Notes under the pieces: model-generated
The model's database searches: none
Seen by the model: only the letters and a program-made list of their open reading frames with translations
Told to the model about the DNA's origin: nothing
Shown: positions 24,233 through 32,896 of the stretch, piece after piece
Layout: each line of letters opens with the position of its first letter
Numbering within the stretch: the stretch's first letter is position 1
Origin: VRUE01 sp036524775
Lineage (GTDB): Bacteria; Actinomycetota; Thermoleophilia; Solirubrobacterales; 70-9
Length of the DNA: 64,000 nucleotides
Reading direction: 5' to 3'
NCBI GenBank assembly: GCA_036524775.1
Contig: DATDBO010000045.1
Coordinates: forward strand, 8,344 to 72,343
Made by a program: the position numbers and the translations under genes

Positions 24233-24536
24233 GGACGCGGCCCTCGCGAAGCGCCCGATGAACCAGCGTGCTCGGCACACGCTCGCGTCGTGCCGCCTCC
24301 TCCTCAGAGACGACAACGACATCGACTGGAACGCCCAGCGGGGGCAGGGCATCGCGCAGGCGCACCATCTCGTTGAGCTTGCTCTCCACCTGCGCCTCGA
24401 TCACGAGAAAATCGAGATCGCTGTCATCGCGGGCCCCCCCGCGCGCTCTCGATCCGAAAAGCACGACCCGCGCTGGCGAACCGGCAGCAGCCGCCAAAAG
24501 TCGGCCAGCATCCTCGATCGCGGCATCGTCGATCAT
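24219..24536 (-). CDS. MNT-type nucleotidyltransferase antitoxin (MntA-like)
   Basis: A 105-residue minimal nucleotidyltransferase. GSR (28-30) followed by DSDLD (Asp40 and Asp42) is the GSx10DxD active site. In studied HEPN-MNT systems this protein AMPylates a tyrosine of the HEPN toxin and neutralises it. It is the upstream gene of the pair, overlapping the HEPN gene, as expected. About 107 bases separate it from tRNA-Ser(CGA), so the module may sit at a tRNA-associated integration spot, although no direct repeats were seen. Confidence 0.82.
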   Translation of the reverse strand: MIDDAAIEDAGRLLAAAAGSPARVVLFGSRARGGARDDSDLDFLVIEAQVESKLNEMVRLRDALPPLGVPVDVVVVSEEEAARRERVPSTLVHRALREGRVLVTA

Positions 24537-24642
24537 GGAGGCATCGTAGCCGGTGCTTGCGAGCTTTCCCCGACAGGCAGCACTCTGGTAAAGCGGAGCC
24601 CGAATGAGAGTTCTAATCGGGGGACTTCAACCGATCGTGAAG

Positions 24643-24730
24643 CGGAGGGGGTGGGATTCGAACCCACGAGCGCCCAAAGGACGCCAACGGTTTTCGAGAC
24701 CGCCCCGTTCAACCACTCCGGCACCCCTCC
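24643..24730 (-). tRNA. tRNA-Ser(CGA)
   Basis: An 88-base class II tRNA. The acceptor is GGAGGGG/CCCCTCC with discriminator G. The anticodon loop CTCGAAA carries anticodon CGA (plus-strand positions 24694-24696). It has a long variable arm and T arm GTGGG-TTCGAAT-CCCAC. The rest of the 308-base interval 24537-24844 holds nothing else I can support. Confidence 0.95.
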
Positions 24731-24844
24731 GGGAACTCGGTCCGGCGGCTGATTCTACGTAGGCGGGGCGGCAGGCGGGGTGGTTGAGGGAACTGAAGCG
24801 TTTTCATCGCTCAAGCCTCGGCCTGGTGCGGCCGATGGAGCCTC

Positions 24845-26803
24845 GTGCAAAGCACCGAGCAGACCCGAATCGGGCGGTTCTTCGACCGGCACCCGGTGCC
24901 GCTGCGGGCCTTCGCGCTGCTGGCGCTGGTCTGGGGCGTCGGCTACCTGACCTGGCGCATCGGCTGGAGCGCCGAAGGGACCAGCCCGCTCCTCTTCGCG
25001 ATGCTGCTCGTCACCGAGATCTACGGGCTTTGGGCGCTCGGCACGCTCACCTGGTACTCGTGGTCGCGCCCGCCCGCCGTGCGCCCCCCGGCTACGCCGG
25101 GTCGCAAGGTCGACGTCTACGTCTGCACCTACGACGAGCCCTTCGAGGTCGTCGCGGCGACGCTGGCCGGCTGCCGCGCCCTCACCTATCCCCACACGAC
25201 CTGGCTGCTCGACGACGGTCGGCGGCCGGAGATGGAGGAGCTGGCCCGGATCGCCGGCGCCGAGTACCTGACCAGGCCCGACAACTCGCACGCCAAGGCG
25301 GGCAACATCAACGCCGCCCTGCCGCGCACCGAGGGCGAGCTGGTGCTGATGCTCGACGCCGACCACGTGCCGATGCCCGACGCGCTCGACGCGATGGTCG
25401 GCTACTTCGACGACGAGAGAGTCGGCCTGGTGCAGAGCCCGCATGACTTCTTCAACCACGACTCGGTCCAGCACTACGTCGTCGGCCGCCACGAGCAGTC
25501 GCTCTTCTACCGCGTCGTCTGCCCCGGCAAGGACCGCCACGGGGCCGCCTACTGGTGCGGCTCGGCGGCGCTGCTGAGCCGCCAGGCGCTGCTTGAGATC
25601 GGCGGCGTCGCCACCGAGACGCTCGCCGAGGACTTCCACACGACGATCCGCCTGCTGCGCCACGGCTGGACCAGCCGCTACCACGACGAGGTCCTCGTCC
25701 AGGGCCTCGCCCCGCACGACCTCGACGGCTACCTGCTGCAGCGCGACCGCTGGGCCCGCGGCAACCTCGCCGTCTTCACCCTGCCCGAGTCGCCCCTGCG
25801 CGCCCGTGAGCTGAAGCCGCTGCAGCGGCTCTCCTACTTCGTCAGCCTCGCCGCCTACCTGGCGCCGCCGATGCGCCTGCTGCTGCTGGCGACGCTGGGA
25901 GCGGTGATGTGGACGGGCGCGCTGCCGATGAAGGTCAGCGTGCTCGCCCTGGCGGCGCTCTGGCTGCCGGCGGTCAGCCTCAACCTGCTCGCCGGCTCGG
26001 CGCTGACCCGCGGCTACATGAAGATCGGCGAGACCGCCCACTACGAGCTCTTGACGATGGAGATCTACACGCGGGCGCTGCGCTGCATCCTCCGCCCCGG
26101 CCGCACCGCCTTCAAGGTGACGCCGAAGCAGGGCGGCGACAGCGGCGGCCTGCACGCCGTGCGCAAGCTCCACCTCGTCGTCCTCGCCGCGGTGGTGCTC
26201 GGCGGCGGGACGATCATGCGCCTGCTCGACCTCGCCGGGGTCGGCCCGCTGCCCGACATGCCGGGGATCGCCGCGGTCGTCGTGCCGCTGCTCGGCCTGA
26301 TCGAGCTGCGCCGCGTCCTGCGCACCCTGCGGGCTGTCGGCCGACGTCGGCAGCGGCGCCAGATCTACCGCTTCCAGGGCGACGCACCCGCCCACTGCTT
26401 CGCGGCGGGCGGGCACGTCGGCGGCCGCCTCATCGATGCCAGCGCCGCCGGCGTCGGGCTGGTGCTCGACGCGCCGGTGGAGGTCGGCGAGCGTCCCGCC
26501 GTGCTGCTGACGCTGGAGGAGGCCGGCGGCAACTGGCAGGAGGTCGCCGCCCAGGTCGAGGTGCGCTCCTGCCGCGAGGCCGACGGGCGTTATCTGGTCG
26601 GGGCGACGATCGAGGAGATCGACCCCGCCTCGCGCATGCGCCTGATGGAGTGGTGCTACGTCGTCTGCAGCCACGAGCGCCTGCGTGGGCGCCGTCCGGC
26701 CGCCGCACCCGTGCCGATGGCGCAGGAGGAGGCGATCGTGCTGCCGCTCGACGCCGCCCCGGTTCCCGTGCGCACGCTGAAAGAGGCTCCGGAAGCCGTT
26801 TAA
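24845..26803 (+). CDS. Cellulose synthase-like GT2 glycosyltransferase with PilZ domain
   Basis: A 652-residue membrane processive glycosyltransferase. N-terminal transmembrane helices precede a GT2 domain with TYDEP (95-99), LLDDG (121-125), DADH (171-174), TLAED (259-263) and QRDRW (299-303, the QxxRW motif). More helices follow. A C-terminal PilZ-like domain (about 500-600) has RRRQRRQIYR and DASAAGVGL, the RxxxR and D/NxSxxG cyclic-di-GMP contacts. It should extrude a beta-glucan or related polysaccharide under c-di-GMP control. No bcsB or bcsZ gene is adjacent, so the polymer is uncertain. The start is GTG. Confidence 0.88.
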   Translation: MQSTEQTRIGRFFDRHPVPLRAFALLALVWGVGYLTWRIGWSAEGTSPLLFAMLLVTEIYGLWALGTLTWYSWSRPPAVRPPATPGRKVDVYVCTYDEPFEVVAATLAGCRALTYPHTTWLLDDGRRPEMEELARIAGAEYLTRPDNSHAKAGNINAALPRTEGELVLMLDADHVPMPDALDAMVGYFDDERVGLVQSPHDFFNHDSVQHYVVGRHEQSLFYRVVCPGKDRHGAAYWCGSAALLSRQALLEIGGVATETLAEDFHTTIRLLRHGWTSRYHDEVLVQGLAPHDLDGYLLQRDRWARGNLAVFTLPESPLRARELKPLQRLSYFVSLAAYLAPPMRLLLLATLGAVMWTGALPMKVSVLALAALWLPAVSLNLLAGSALTRGYMKIGETAHYELLTMEIYTRALRCILRPGRTAFKVTPKQGGDSGGLHAVRKLHLVVLAAVVLGGGTIMRLLDLAGVGPLPDMPGIAAVVVPLLGLIELRRVLRTLRAVGRRRQRRQIYRFQGDAPAHCFAAGGHVGGRLIDASAAGVGLVLDAPVEVGERPAVLLTLEEAGGNWQEVAAQVEVRSCREADGRYLVGATIEEIDPASRMRLMEWCYVVCSHERLRGRRPAAAPVPMAQEEAIVLPLDAAPVPVRTLKEAPEAV

Positions 26804-26819
26804 GCGCCCTGGTGCGCTG

Positions 26820-28256
26820 CTACTCGACCTCCATCGACTCCAAGCCGCTGTCGAGCTCGGCCGGCGTCGTGGCGCCGGAGGGAACCGGAACGGCGCGGAA
26901 CGTGGAGGCGGCGAGCCCCAGCCGGAAGGCGATCTGTCCCTGGCCGTCGAAGGCGGTGACGAGCGGATTGTCGCCCCAGCTGACGAGCCAGCCGCCGTCA
27001 TTCAGCTGCCTTGCCGAGCCGCAGCAGTGGCTGGTCTTCACCGCGGGATCGTTGAGCTGGCCCAGATAGGTCGCCTCGCCGGCGGCGAGGTCGAGGCGGT
27101 AGAAGACGACCCTTGGCCGCCGCGGCCGATCCTTGCCGTTGTCGTAGATGCTGAGGCTGCCGTCGTCGGCGATGCGGGCGTCGTGCTGGCCGCCGAGCAG
27201 CTTGTGAGCCGGGTCGCCGACGACTCGCAGCGAGTCCGCCGTCTCGGTACCACCCAGCTTCCAGAGGATCTCGCCGGTCGAGCGTTGGATCCCGTATACC
27301 GCGTCGGTGTGGCGAGTCGAGATCACCACTTCGTCCTCGCCTCGCGGCTCGATCGAGTTGATGTGGACGGGATCGAAGGTTGGGAGCGCTCGCAGGCCCG
27401 GCTTGGCGTTGCTGAGCACGTTTCGCCACCAGCGGCCCGTCTCGCCCAGGCCGATGTGCCGACGCGAGCGCCAGCGCCAGCGCACGTGACCCCGCGGATC
27501 GAGCTCCTCGATCTCGGCGAAGACCACCGCCGCCTTTGCGGGGCCGCCGAAGCGCCGCAGGTCGGCCTTGCCGGGGACGTAGGAGTCGATCAGGAAGCTG
27601 CCGCCGTCCAGCTCGCGCAGCTCGTGCCCGTCGATGACCGAGTCCCTCGTCCTGACGAGCCGCAGCAGCTTGCCCGCGGGCGAGCGAATCTCGTAGGCCA
27701 TGCGCGGGTCCAGCCCATACCCGTCGCCGAACGACCGCGCCCAGGCGATCGTGCCGTCGTGCAGGATCTGCCCCCAGAGGGCGCGGGTCTCGGGGCTGTA
27801 CCACCAGCGCGGCACGCCCTCGTCGTCGAAGACGATCACCCAGGGTCGGGCATCCCGGGAGACCTTGAAGCTGACCACGAAAAGGCCCGAGGCGGTAGGG
27901 CGCAGCTGCTCGAATCGCCAGGCGGGGAAATCGGCGGGGAGGCAGCGCACCCGATAGGTGCGCTGCCGGCCGTCGTCGAAGACGGTGATCGGGAAGTCCT
28001 CGCCCGGGCGGGCGCCGGGGTCGATTCGCACGGCTCCCGTCCGCGCGGGCTTCGTCCCGACCGCGACCTTGGCGCCGCCGCCGGCTTCGACTCGTATCGG
28101 TTGCGCGTTTCGTCCGCAGCGCGAGACGTAACGAGTCTCGGTGGGATCGAAGCGAGGGAAGACGCCCTCGATCGCGACCGAAGAGGTTGGGGCCGGCGAT
28201 GCGCACCCGGCAATCCCAAATCCCAGGATGACCAGGACGAGAAGGCCGGCGACCAC
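26820..28256 (-). CDS. Arylsulfotransferase (ASST)-like lipoprotein
   Basis: A 478-residue protein with a lipobox (VILGFGIAGC), so probably attached to the outer face of the membrane. The core is a beta-propeller with ASST features: ASGLFVVSF, VIDGHELRELDGGSFLIDS, DPVHINSIEPRGEDEVVISTRH, ILWKLGG and GGQHDARIADDGSLSIYDNG. Bacterial ASSTs move sulfate between phenols, but distant actinobacterial members are often annotated only by fold, so the reaction is uncertain. The start is GTG. It follows the zinc-ribbon gene by 13 bases and may belong to the helicase unit. Confidence 0.78.
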   Translation of the reverse strand: MVAGLLVLVILGFGIAGCASPAPTSSVAIEGVFPRFDPTETRYVSRCGRNAQPIRVEAGGGAKVAVGTKPARTGAVRIDPGARPGEDFPITVFDDGRQRTYRVRCLPADFPAWRFEQLRPTASGLFVVSFKVSRDARPWVIVFDDEGVPRWWYSPETRALWGQILHDGTIAWARSFGDGYGLDPRMAYEIRSPAGKLLRLVRTRDSVIDGHELRELDGGSFLIDSYVPGKADLRRFGGPAKAAVVFAEIEELDPRGHVRWRWRSRRHIGLGETGRWWRNVLSNAKPGLRALPTFDPVHINSIEPRGEDEVVISTRHTDAVYGIQRSTGEILWKLGGTETADSLRVVGDPAHKLLGGQHDARIADDGSLSIYDNGKDRPRRPRVVFYRLDLAAGEATYLGQLNDPAVKTSHCCGSARQLNDGGWLVSWGDNPLVTAFDGQGQIAFRLGLAASTFRAVPVPSGATTPAELDSGLESMEVE

Positions 28257-28269
28257 TTGGTGGCGACCC

Positions 28270-28677
28270 CTAGGCTCGGCCTGCCATGCGATCGCGGGCA
28301 GCCGTCATGTCGCGGTCAGTGCCCGGCGGCGGCCCCTCGCGCAACCGCAGGTGCCGTCGCGCGGCGGCCACCGTGGAGGCCGACGTGCGGCAGGCCTTCG
28401 CGATCGAGCCATCGGTGCGATCCGGGCTCCGACGCACCTCGAACTCGATCACGCCGGTGCGGCGAAGCTTGACGCGAGCATCCCTGCCGCTGTCGCTTGG
28501 CGCCGCATCGAGCGCGGCCTCGCCGGCCTGGTGTCGCCTGCAGGTGAGGCAGAAGCAGCCCTCGGCAGAGCTGACCCAGTTATCTGGAAGCGGCGTCGGT
28601 TTGCCGTCGATTCGGCTCGCCGAGACGCCGCAACCGGTGCAGGTCCACTTGCAGGCGGCGTCGCCTCGCCGGCTCAC
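28270..28677 (-). CDS. Zinc-ribbon/HTH-like hypothetical protein
   Basis: A 135-residue protein with two Cys pairs (CKWTCTGC and CFCLTCRR), suggesting a zinc ribbon in residues 9-50. A basic C-terminal part contains GSIAKACRTSASTVAAARRH, which resembles a helix-turn-helix. Its ATG overlaps the stop of the helicase gene (ATGA), so it is co-translated with the DEAD-box protein, supporting it as a real gene. Function is unknown. Nucleic-acid binding is inferred. Confidence 0.62.
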   Translation of the reverse strand: MSRRGDAACKWTCTGCGVSASRIDGKPTPLPDNWVSSAEGCFCLTCRRHQAGEAALDAAPSDSGRDARVKLRRTGVIEFEVRRSPDRTDGSIAKACRTSASTVAAARRHLRLREGPPPGTDRDMTAARDRMAGRA

Positions 28678-29885
28678 CGCGCGGCCTTCGTTCTGCGGCG
28701 GCGCCGGCGGCGCGCCTGGCGCTGCGGCTCGGCCCCGCGGTCGTGGCTTGGGCGTTCGGGTCCGCGGTCATGGCTTGGGCGTCCTTGGTCGAACTCGCGG
28801 GTGAGGCCGAGAGAGCCGGCCATGCGCCGGACCTCGTCGACCTGGTCGACGAGCACGAAGCTGATCCCGGTGCCCTGGCGGCCCGCCCGCCCGGTGCGGC
28901 CGACGCGGTGCACGTAGGAGTCGCGGTCGCCGGGCGCGTCGAAGTTGACGACGTGGGTGACGCCCTCGACGTCGATGCCGCGGGCGGCGACGTCGGTTGC
29001 GATCAGGGCGCGCACCGCGCCCGATTCGAAGCGCGCCAGGGCCCGCTCGCGCTGGCCCTGGCTCTTGTCGCCGTGCATGGCGACCGCCTGGATCTCACGG
29101 GCACGCAAGCGCTTGACGAGTCGATCGGCGCCGCGCTTGGTGCGGACGAAGACCAGGGTGCGACCATGCTCGCTGCCACCCAGTTGCTCGACCAGGTGGT
29201 CGAGCTTGACGCTCTGGGAGTCGACGTGGAGGAAGCGGTGCTCGACGTCGGCCTTGCCGCGCTCGCTCTGCGCTTGGGTGTGGCGGCGGGCGTCACGGGT
29301 GTAGGCGGCGGCGATCTTGCCGGTTGCCCCCTCGAGGGTCGCCGAGAAGAAGAGGGTCTGACGCCGGTCGGGGGTCTGGGAGACGATCCGGCTCACGGCC
29401 GGCTTGAAGCCCATGTCAAGCATGCGGTCGGCCTCGTCGAGGACGAGGATGCGGACGCGCTCGAGCGAGACGACGCCGCGGGCGATCAGGTCCTCGAGCC
29501 GGCCGGGGGTGGCGACGAGGATGTCGGCGCGGCGCGCTGCCGCGATCTGCGGCGCGAAGCCGACGCCGCCGTATACCGCGGCGATCCGCAGCCCGCGAGC
29601 ATCGGCGACGGGGCGGAGCTCGGCGACGATCTGGCCCGCCAACTCTCGGGTCGGGGCGAGGACGAGGGCGGAGGTGTGTTTCGCGCCGGGCTCGATCCGC
29701 TCGACCAGCGGGATGCCGAAGGCGAGCGTCTTGCCCGAGCCGGTCGGCGACTGGACGAGCAGGTCGTGCCCGTCGAGCGCGTCGCGCACGACCAGCTGTT
29801 GGACGGGGAAAGGCTTGGTGATGTCGCGGCGCGCGAGCGCGCTGACGACAGGCTTGGATATGCCGAGGTCGGCAAACGAAGTGAT
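28674..29885 (-). CDS. DEAD-box ATP-dependent RNA helicase, apparent ATC start
   Basis: About 403 residues. The motif set is complete: Q motif ITKPFPVQQ, SPTGSGKT, APTRELAGQ, TPGRLEDL, DEAD in LVLDEADRML, SAT in FFSATLE, RGIDVEGVTHVV and HRVGRTGRAG. The C-terminus is very basic (RQARRRRRRRTKAAR), for RNA binding. Homologues start MTSFADLG, while here the codon before TSFADLG is ATC (29885-29883), with AAAAGGAG eight bases upstream. The frame is open to an upstream GTG (29948) and ATG (30017), but those additions do not look like protein. The 180-base leader would suit a cold-shock type helicase. Confidence 0.87.
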   Translation of the reverse strand: MTSFADLGISKPVVSALARRDITKPFPVQQLVVRDALDGHDLLVQSPTGSGKTLAFGIPLVERIEPGAKHTSALVLAPTRELAGQIVAELRPVADARGLRIAAVYGGVGFAPQIAAARRADILVATPGRLEDLIARGVVSLERVRILVLDEADRMLDMGFKPAVSRIVSQTPDRRQTLFFSATLEGATGKIAAAYTRDARRHTQAQSERGKADVEHRFLHVDSQSVKLDHLVEQLGGSEHGRTLVFVRTKRGADRLVKRLRAREIQAVAMHGDKSQGQRERALARFESGAVRALIATDVAARGIDVEGVTHVVNFDAPGDRDSYVHRVGRTGRAGRQGTGISFVLVDQVDEVRRMAGSLGLTREFDQGRPSHDRGPERPSHDRGAEPQRQARRRRRRRTKAAR

Positions 29886-30067
29886 GTTGTGAGCTCCTTT
29901 TGAGCGACTGAGGGGAGATCCTGCGGCCCTGGGCGCCCAAAGCGGCACACGGAGGAAACGGAACCTCTCGGGTGGCGGAATGGCCAGACCCGACCGAACC
30001 ACAGTAGCAGCAGGCAATTTGTGGGGCCACTGACCTCGATTCCACCTGAACCACCTACCCTGACCCT

Positions 30068-31234
30068 ATGTCTCGAGGTGTAGGCCAGCAGCGTCGGCAT
30101 CACCTGGACGCCATTCGCGTATCGGCAATCCTCCTCCTGATCCCATACCACGCTGCCCGCTATGTCCAGAAGGGCGACGGAGGGGCCGAGATCGTCGATG
30201 CCGTCGTCTGGTTCGTCCATACGTGGCACATGCCCCTGTTCTTCGCCATCTCCGGGTTCCTTGCCGCAAGCGCGCTGCGACGATCCACCGCTGTCGGGCA
30301 GCTGCGTGCCCGGTTTCGCCGACTCGGGTTGCCGCTGGCCGTGGGGATGCTGACGGTCGTGCCGCTGGCGAACTTCCTCGTCATCGGCGCGGCGGCCCTC
30401 TGGCCGCGCAAGGGTGCGCTCCCGCCGAAGCGAGAGCTGGACATCGCCAACGTCTTCAGCCTCTCGCCGCGGCACCTGTGGTTCATCGCCTATCTGCTGA
30501 TGATCTCCCTGATCGCGATCGGAGTCTGGTTGGCGATCCAGCGCGCACCTGGGCTGGGGGCAGCGATCAACCGTGGCTTTCGCAGCCTGATCGGGTCCTG
30601 GTGGGCGGTTCCTGTCCTGGCGTCGATCAGCGCGGCGATCCTGATCACCAAGACCGGCTGGGTGGCGGGGGGAGCCGCATCCAACTCGCTGGTCCCCGCC
30701 CCGACTCTCTTCGCGTACTACAGCCTCTTCTTCTTCTTCGGTTGGCTTCTCAGCGGCCAGACCGACCTGCTGGAGGACCTCAAGCGCGGGGCCTGGCTGC
30801 GGCTCGGGGCCGGAGTGCTGATCGCCGTGCCGGCCTTCCTGCTCTTCTACGACAACGGCGACTTCACCGGCAACGTCGGCACGCCGGGCATCCTGGCCGA
30901 AATCGACGAGCTGCGCCTTTATGGACTGTTCACCGTGGGCATGGTCTGCTGGCTGACCCTGTTCGGAATCTGGGGCGTGCTGGCGCGATACGTCCGCAAG
31001 GAGTCGCGCGTGCTGCGCTATCTGTCAGACGCAAGCTTTTGGATCTACCTCGTTCACATCCCGTTCCTCGTCGCCCTGCAGAGCTCCCTCTCCACGACCG
31101 AGCTGGCAATCCCCGTCCGCTGGGGGCTTGCCGTGAGCGGGACCCTTGCGATGGCCATCGGGACGTATGCCCTGATCCGTGGGGGGCGCAAGCTGGCGAC
31201 GAAGCATGTGCGCCCTCGCGACGCTCCCGGCTAG
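30068..31234 (+). CDS. Acyltransferase family 3 membrane protein
   Basis: A 388-residue protein with about ten hydrophobic segments. The N-terminal HHLDAIRVSAILLLIPYHAA, the FVHTWHMPLFFAISGFLAA block and the C-terminal SDASFWIYLVHIPF are typical of acyltransferase-3/OpgC-like proteins, which O-acylate glycans or lipids on the outer face of the membrane. The glycan target is not known. It ends 11 bases from the convergent SGNH hydrolase gene, a partner often linked or fused to this family. G+C is somewhat lower than the flanks. Confidence 0.85.
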   Translation: MSRGVGQQRRHHLDAIRVSAILLLIPYHAARYVQKGDGGAEIVDAVVWFVHTWHMPLFFAISGFLAASALRRSTAVGQLRARFRRLGLPLAVGMLTVVPLANFLVIGAAALWPRKGALPPKRELDIANVFSLSPRHLWFIAYLLMISLIAIGVWLAIQRAPGLGAAINRGFRSLIGSWWAVPVLASISAAILITKTGWVAGGAASNSLVPAPTLFAYYSLFFFFGWLLSGQTDLLEDLKRGAWLRLGAGVLIAVPAFLLFYDNGDFTGNVGTPGILAEIDELRLYGLFTVGMVCWLTLFGIWGVLARYVRKESRVLRYLSDASFWIYLVHIPFLVALQSSLSTTELAIPVRWGLAVSGTLAMAIGTYALIRGGRKLATKHVRPRDAPG

Positions 31235-31245
31235 ACGGTGGATTC

Positions 31246-32157
31246 CTACCGACCGTCTGCCGGCGGGACTACCCGGCGCAGGCGATCGAGGACAAGCAAG
31301 GCTCCGAGGTTCCGCAGTGCATACCCCTGCCGCAATCCCACGGGCCGAAAGTCAATCGCGGTGCAGGGTGGGCAGAGAACGCTCGGGTGGACGCCGTCGC
31401 GACTCAGACCCGCGCGGGGAACCCCCGGCGCGACCATCTGTCGCCAGTAGTTCCAGAGCGGCAGGGCCCGGTTCTCGGCCAAGGCGGCGATCTCGGCATT
31501 GAACCGCGCGACCCGGGGCGAGAACGGCTGCCTGGTCCGAGGCGGGATCGTGCTGATCACCGGGATGGTTCCCGCACTGGACACGAGCCGTGCGACTCGA
31601 GCGAGGTCGAGGCGGAACCGGGTCGCGGTGAAGTCCTCCAGATCATTGGTTCCGAACATGATCAGGGCAACCGATGGGCGGAGCTTTTGCAGCTCACAGG
31701 AAACGGCGGGCAGCCCGTGGCACTCCGTGAGGGATTCGCGCGGCAGAAGCGCATCGGCGGCTCGCCATCCTCCGACCGCGGCCACGCCCAGGCGCGAATA
31801 GCTGTTGCTGACCGGACACTGAGCTTCCTCAGAGCCGGCGGGCACGGCGGTCCGCCCGAAGAACGCGAGCGTCCCGCCCAGCTCCTCCCACGGGCCCAGC
31901 TGGGCCGGCCGGCACGCCAGCGCTTGCAGGAACGCCGGCGATGCAGTGATGCTGTCGCCGATCTTGGCGACGACCCCCGGGCGATTGCCGAACTGCCCTC
32001 CACGGCTCACGACCTTTTCGAGGTGGCCGGTGACGACAGGTCCAAGCGCCGGCACGACAGGCAGCTCCTGCCATTCGCCGGCAACGGACCGATCGCTGAA
32101 AAGAGAGCCAGGTGCAAGCAGGACCAAGGCTAGGAGGACAACTCTCACCACAAGCAT
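31246..32157 (-). CDS. Secreted SGNH/GDSL-family hydrolase
   Basis: About 303 residues from ATG 32157, with an N-terminal signal segment (VVRVVLLALVLLAPGSLF). Block I is VVAKIGDSITAS (Ser nucleophile), block III is MFGTNDLEDF and block V is RDGVHPS. These give the Ser-Asp-His set of an esterase, or of an acetyl transfer domain like that in OafA. The frame is open further upstream through tRNA-Ser(GGA), but that part is not protein. It faces the acyltransferase-3 gene, suggesting joint action on an O-acylated surface glycan (inference). Confidence 0.82.
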   Translation of the reverse strand: MLVVRVVLLALVLLAPGSLFSDRSVAGEWQELPVVPALGPVVTGHLEKVVSRGGQFGNRPGVVAKIGDSITASPAFLQALACRPAQLGPWEELGGTLAFFGRTAVPAGSEEAQCPVSNSYSRLGVAAVGGWRAADALLPRESLTECHGLPAVSCELQKLRPSVALIMFGTNDLEDFTATRFRLDLARVARLVSSAGTIPVISTIPPRTRQPFSPRVARFNAEIAALAENRALPLWNYWRQMVAPGVPRAGLSRDGVHPSVLCPPCTAIDFRPVGLRQGYALRNLGALLVLDRLRRVVPPADGR

Positions 32158-32188
32158 TCTGCACAAGGCATACAGCGCCGTTCTTGAG

Positions 32189-32278
32189 CGGAGAGGGTGG
32201 GATTCGAACCCACGAGGCGGGTTAACCCCGCCCACGCGATTTCCAGTCGCGCTCCTTAAGCCACTCGGACACCTCTCC
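32189..32278 (-). tRNA. tRNA-Ser(GGA)
   Basis: A 90-base class II tRNA. The acceptor is GGAGAGG/CCTCTCC with discriminator G. The anticodon loop CTGGAAA carries anticodon GGA (plus positions 32242-32244). It has a long GC-rich variable arm and T arm GTGGG-TTCGAAT-CCCAC. Confidence 0.95.
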
Positions 32279-32299
32279 GGGTAGCCCAAGGGTATTGGC

Positions 32300-32800
32300 T
32301 CAGCTCGCGGGCAGCCGGCCTGCCGGCCCCGGCGGCCGACGGGCGGCGAAGAACTTGCGCAGCAGGGCGGCGGACTCGGCTTCGAGGACACCGCCGGTGA
32401 CTTTCGGGCGGTGGTTGAGGGCGGGCTCGGCGAGGACGTCGAGGACGCTGCCGGCGGCCCCGGCCTTGGGGTCGGGGGCGGCGTAGACGACGGCGGGGAT
32501 GCGGGCGAGGACGATCGCGCCGGCGCACATCGCGCACGGCTCGAGGGTGACGTAGAGGGTCGTCTCGGGAAGGCGCCAGCCGCCGAGCGCCTCGGCGGCG
32601 GCGCGGATCGCGAGGATCTCGGCGTGAGCGGTCGGGTCGCGACGCAGCTCGCGCTCGTTGCCGGCCGAGGAGAGCAGCTCCTCCCCGCGGGCGACGACGG
32701 CGCCGATCGGCACGTCGCCGTGCGCCTCGGCCTCGCGGGCGCGCTCGATCGCGATGCCCATCAGGCGCCGCTGCGTCGCGCTGACATCGATCTCCGGCAT
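32300..32800 (-). CDS. tadA: tRNA-specific adenosine deaminase TadA
   Basis: A 166-residue zinc deaminase with HAE (59-61) in DPTAHAEILAIRAAAE and PCAMC (88-92) in VTLEPCAMCAGAIVLARI. The spacing fits TadA, which converts A34 to inosine in tRNA-Arg(ACG). The GNERELRRDPTAHAE block is typical of this enzyme rather than cytidine deaminase. The start codon is ATG, and the gene is monocistronic, just downstream of tRNA-Ser(GGA). Confidence 0.92.
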   Translation of the reverse strand: MPEIDVSATQRRLMGIAIERAREAEAHGDVPIGAVVARGEELLSSAGNERELRRDPTAHAEILAIRAAAEALGGWRLPETTLYVTLEPCAMCAGAIVLARIPAVVYAAPDPKAGAAGSVLDVLAEPALNHRPKVTGGVLEAESAALLRKFFAARRPPGPAGRLPAS

Positions 32801-32896
32801 CGGCCGAAAGTATCGTGCCCCGACAACTTCCCCGCCGGGCAGGTGTTAGATCGTCTGCCCGCACTGGTGCAGGGATTTCGCGAGCAGATACCGACC

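Noticed and set aside
24537..24642. Possible attachment site between tRNA-Ser(CGA) and the HEPN-MNT pair
   Set aside because: No direct repeat of the tRNA 3' end and no integrase gene were found nearby.
32158..32391. N-terminal extension of the SGNH hydrolase frame through tRNA-Ser(GGA)
   Set aside because: The added residues are the tRNA gene read as protein, while a Met followed by a good signal peptide is available at 32157.
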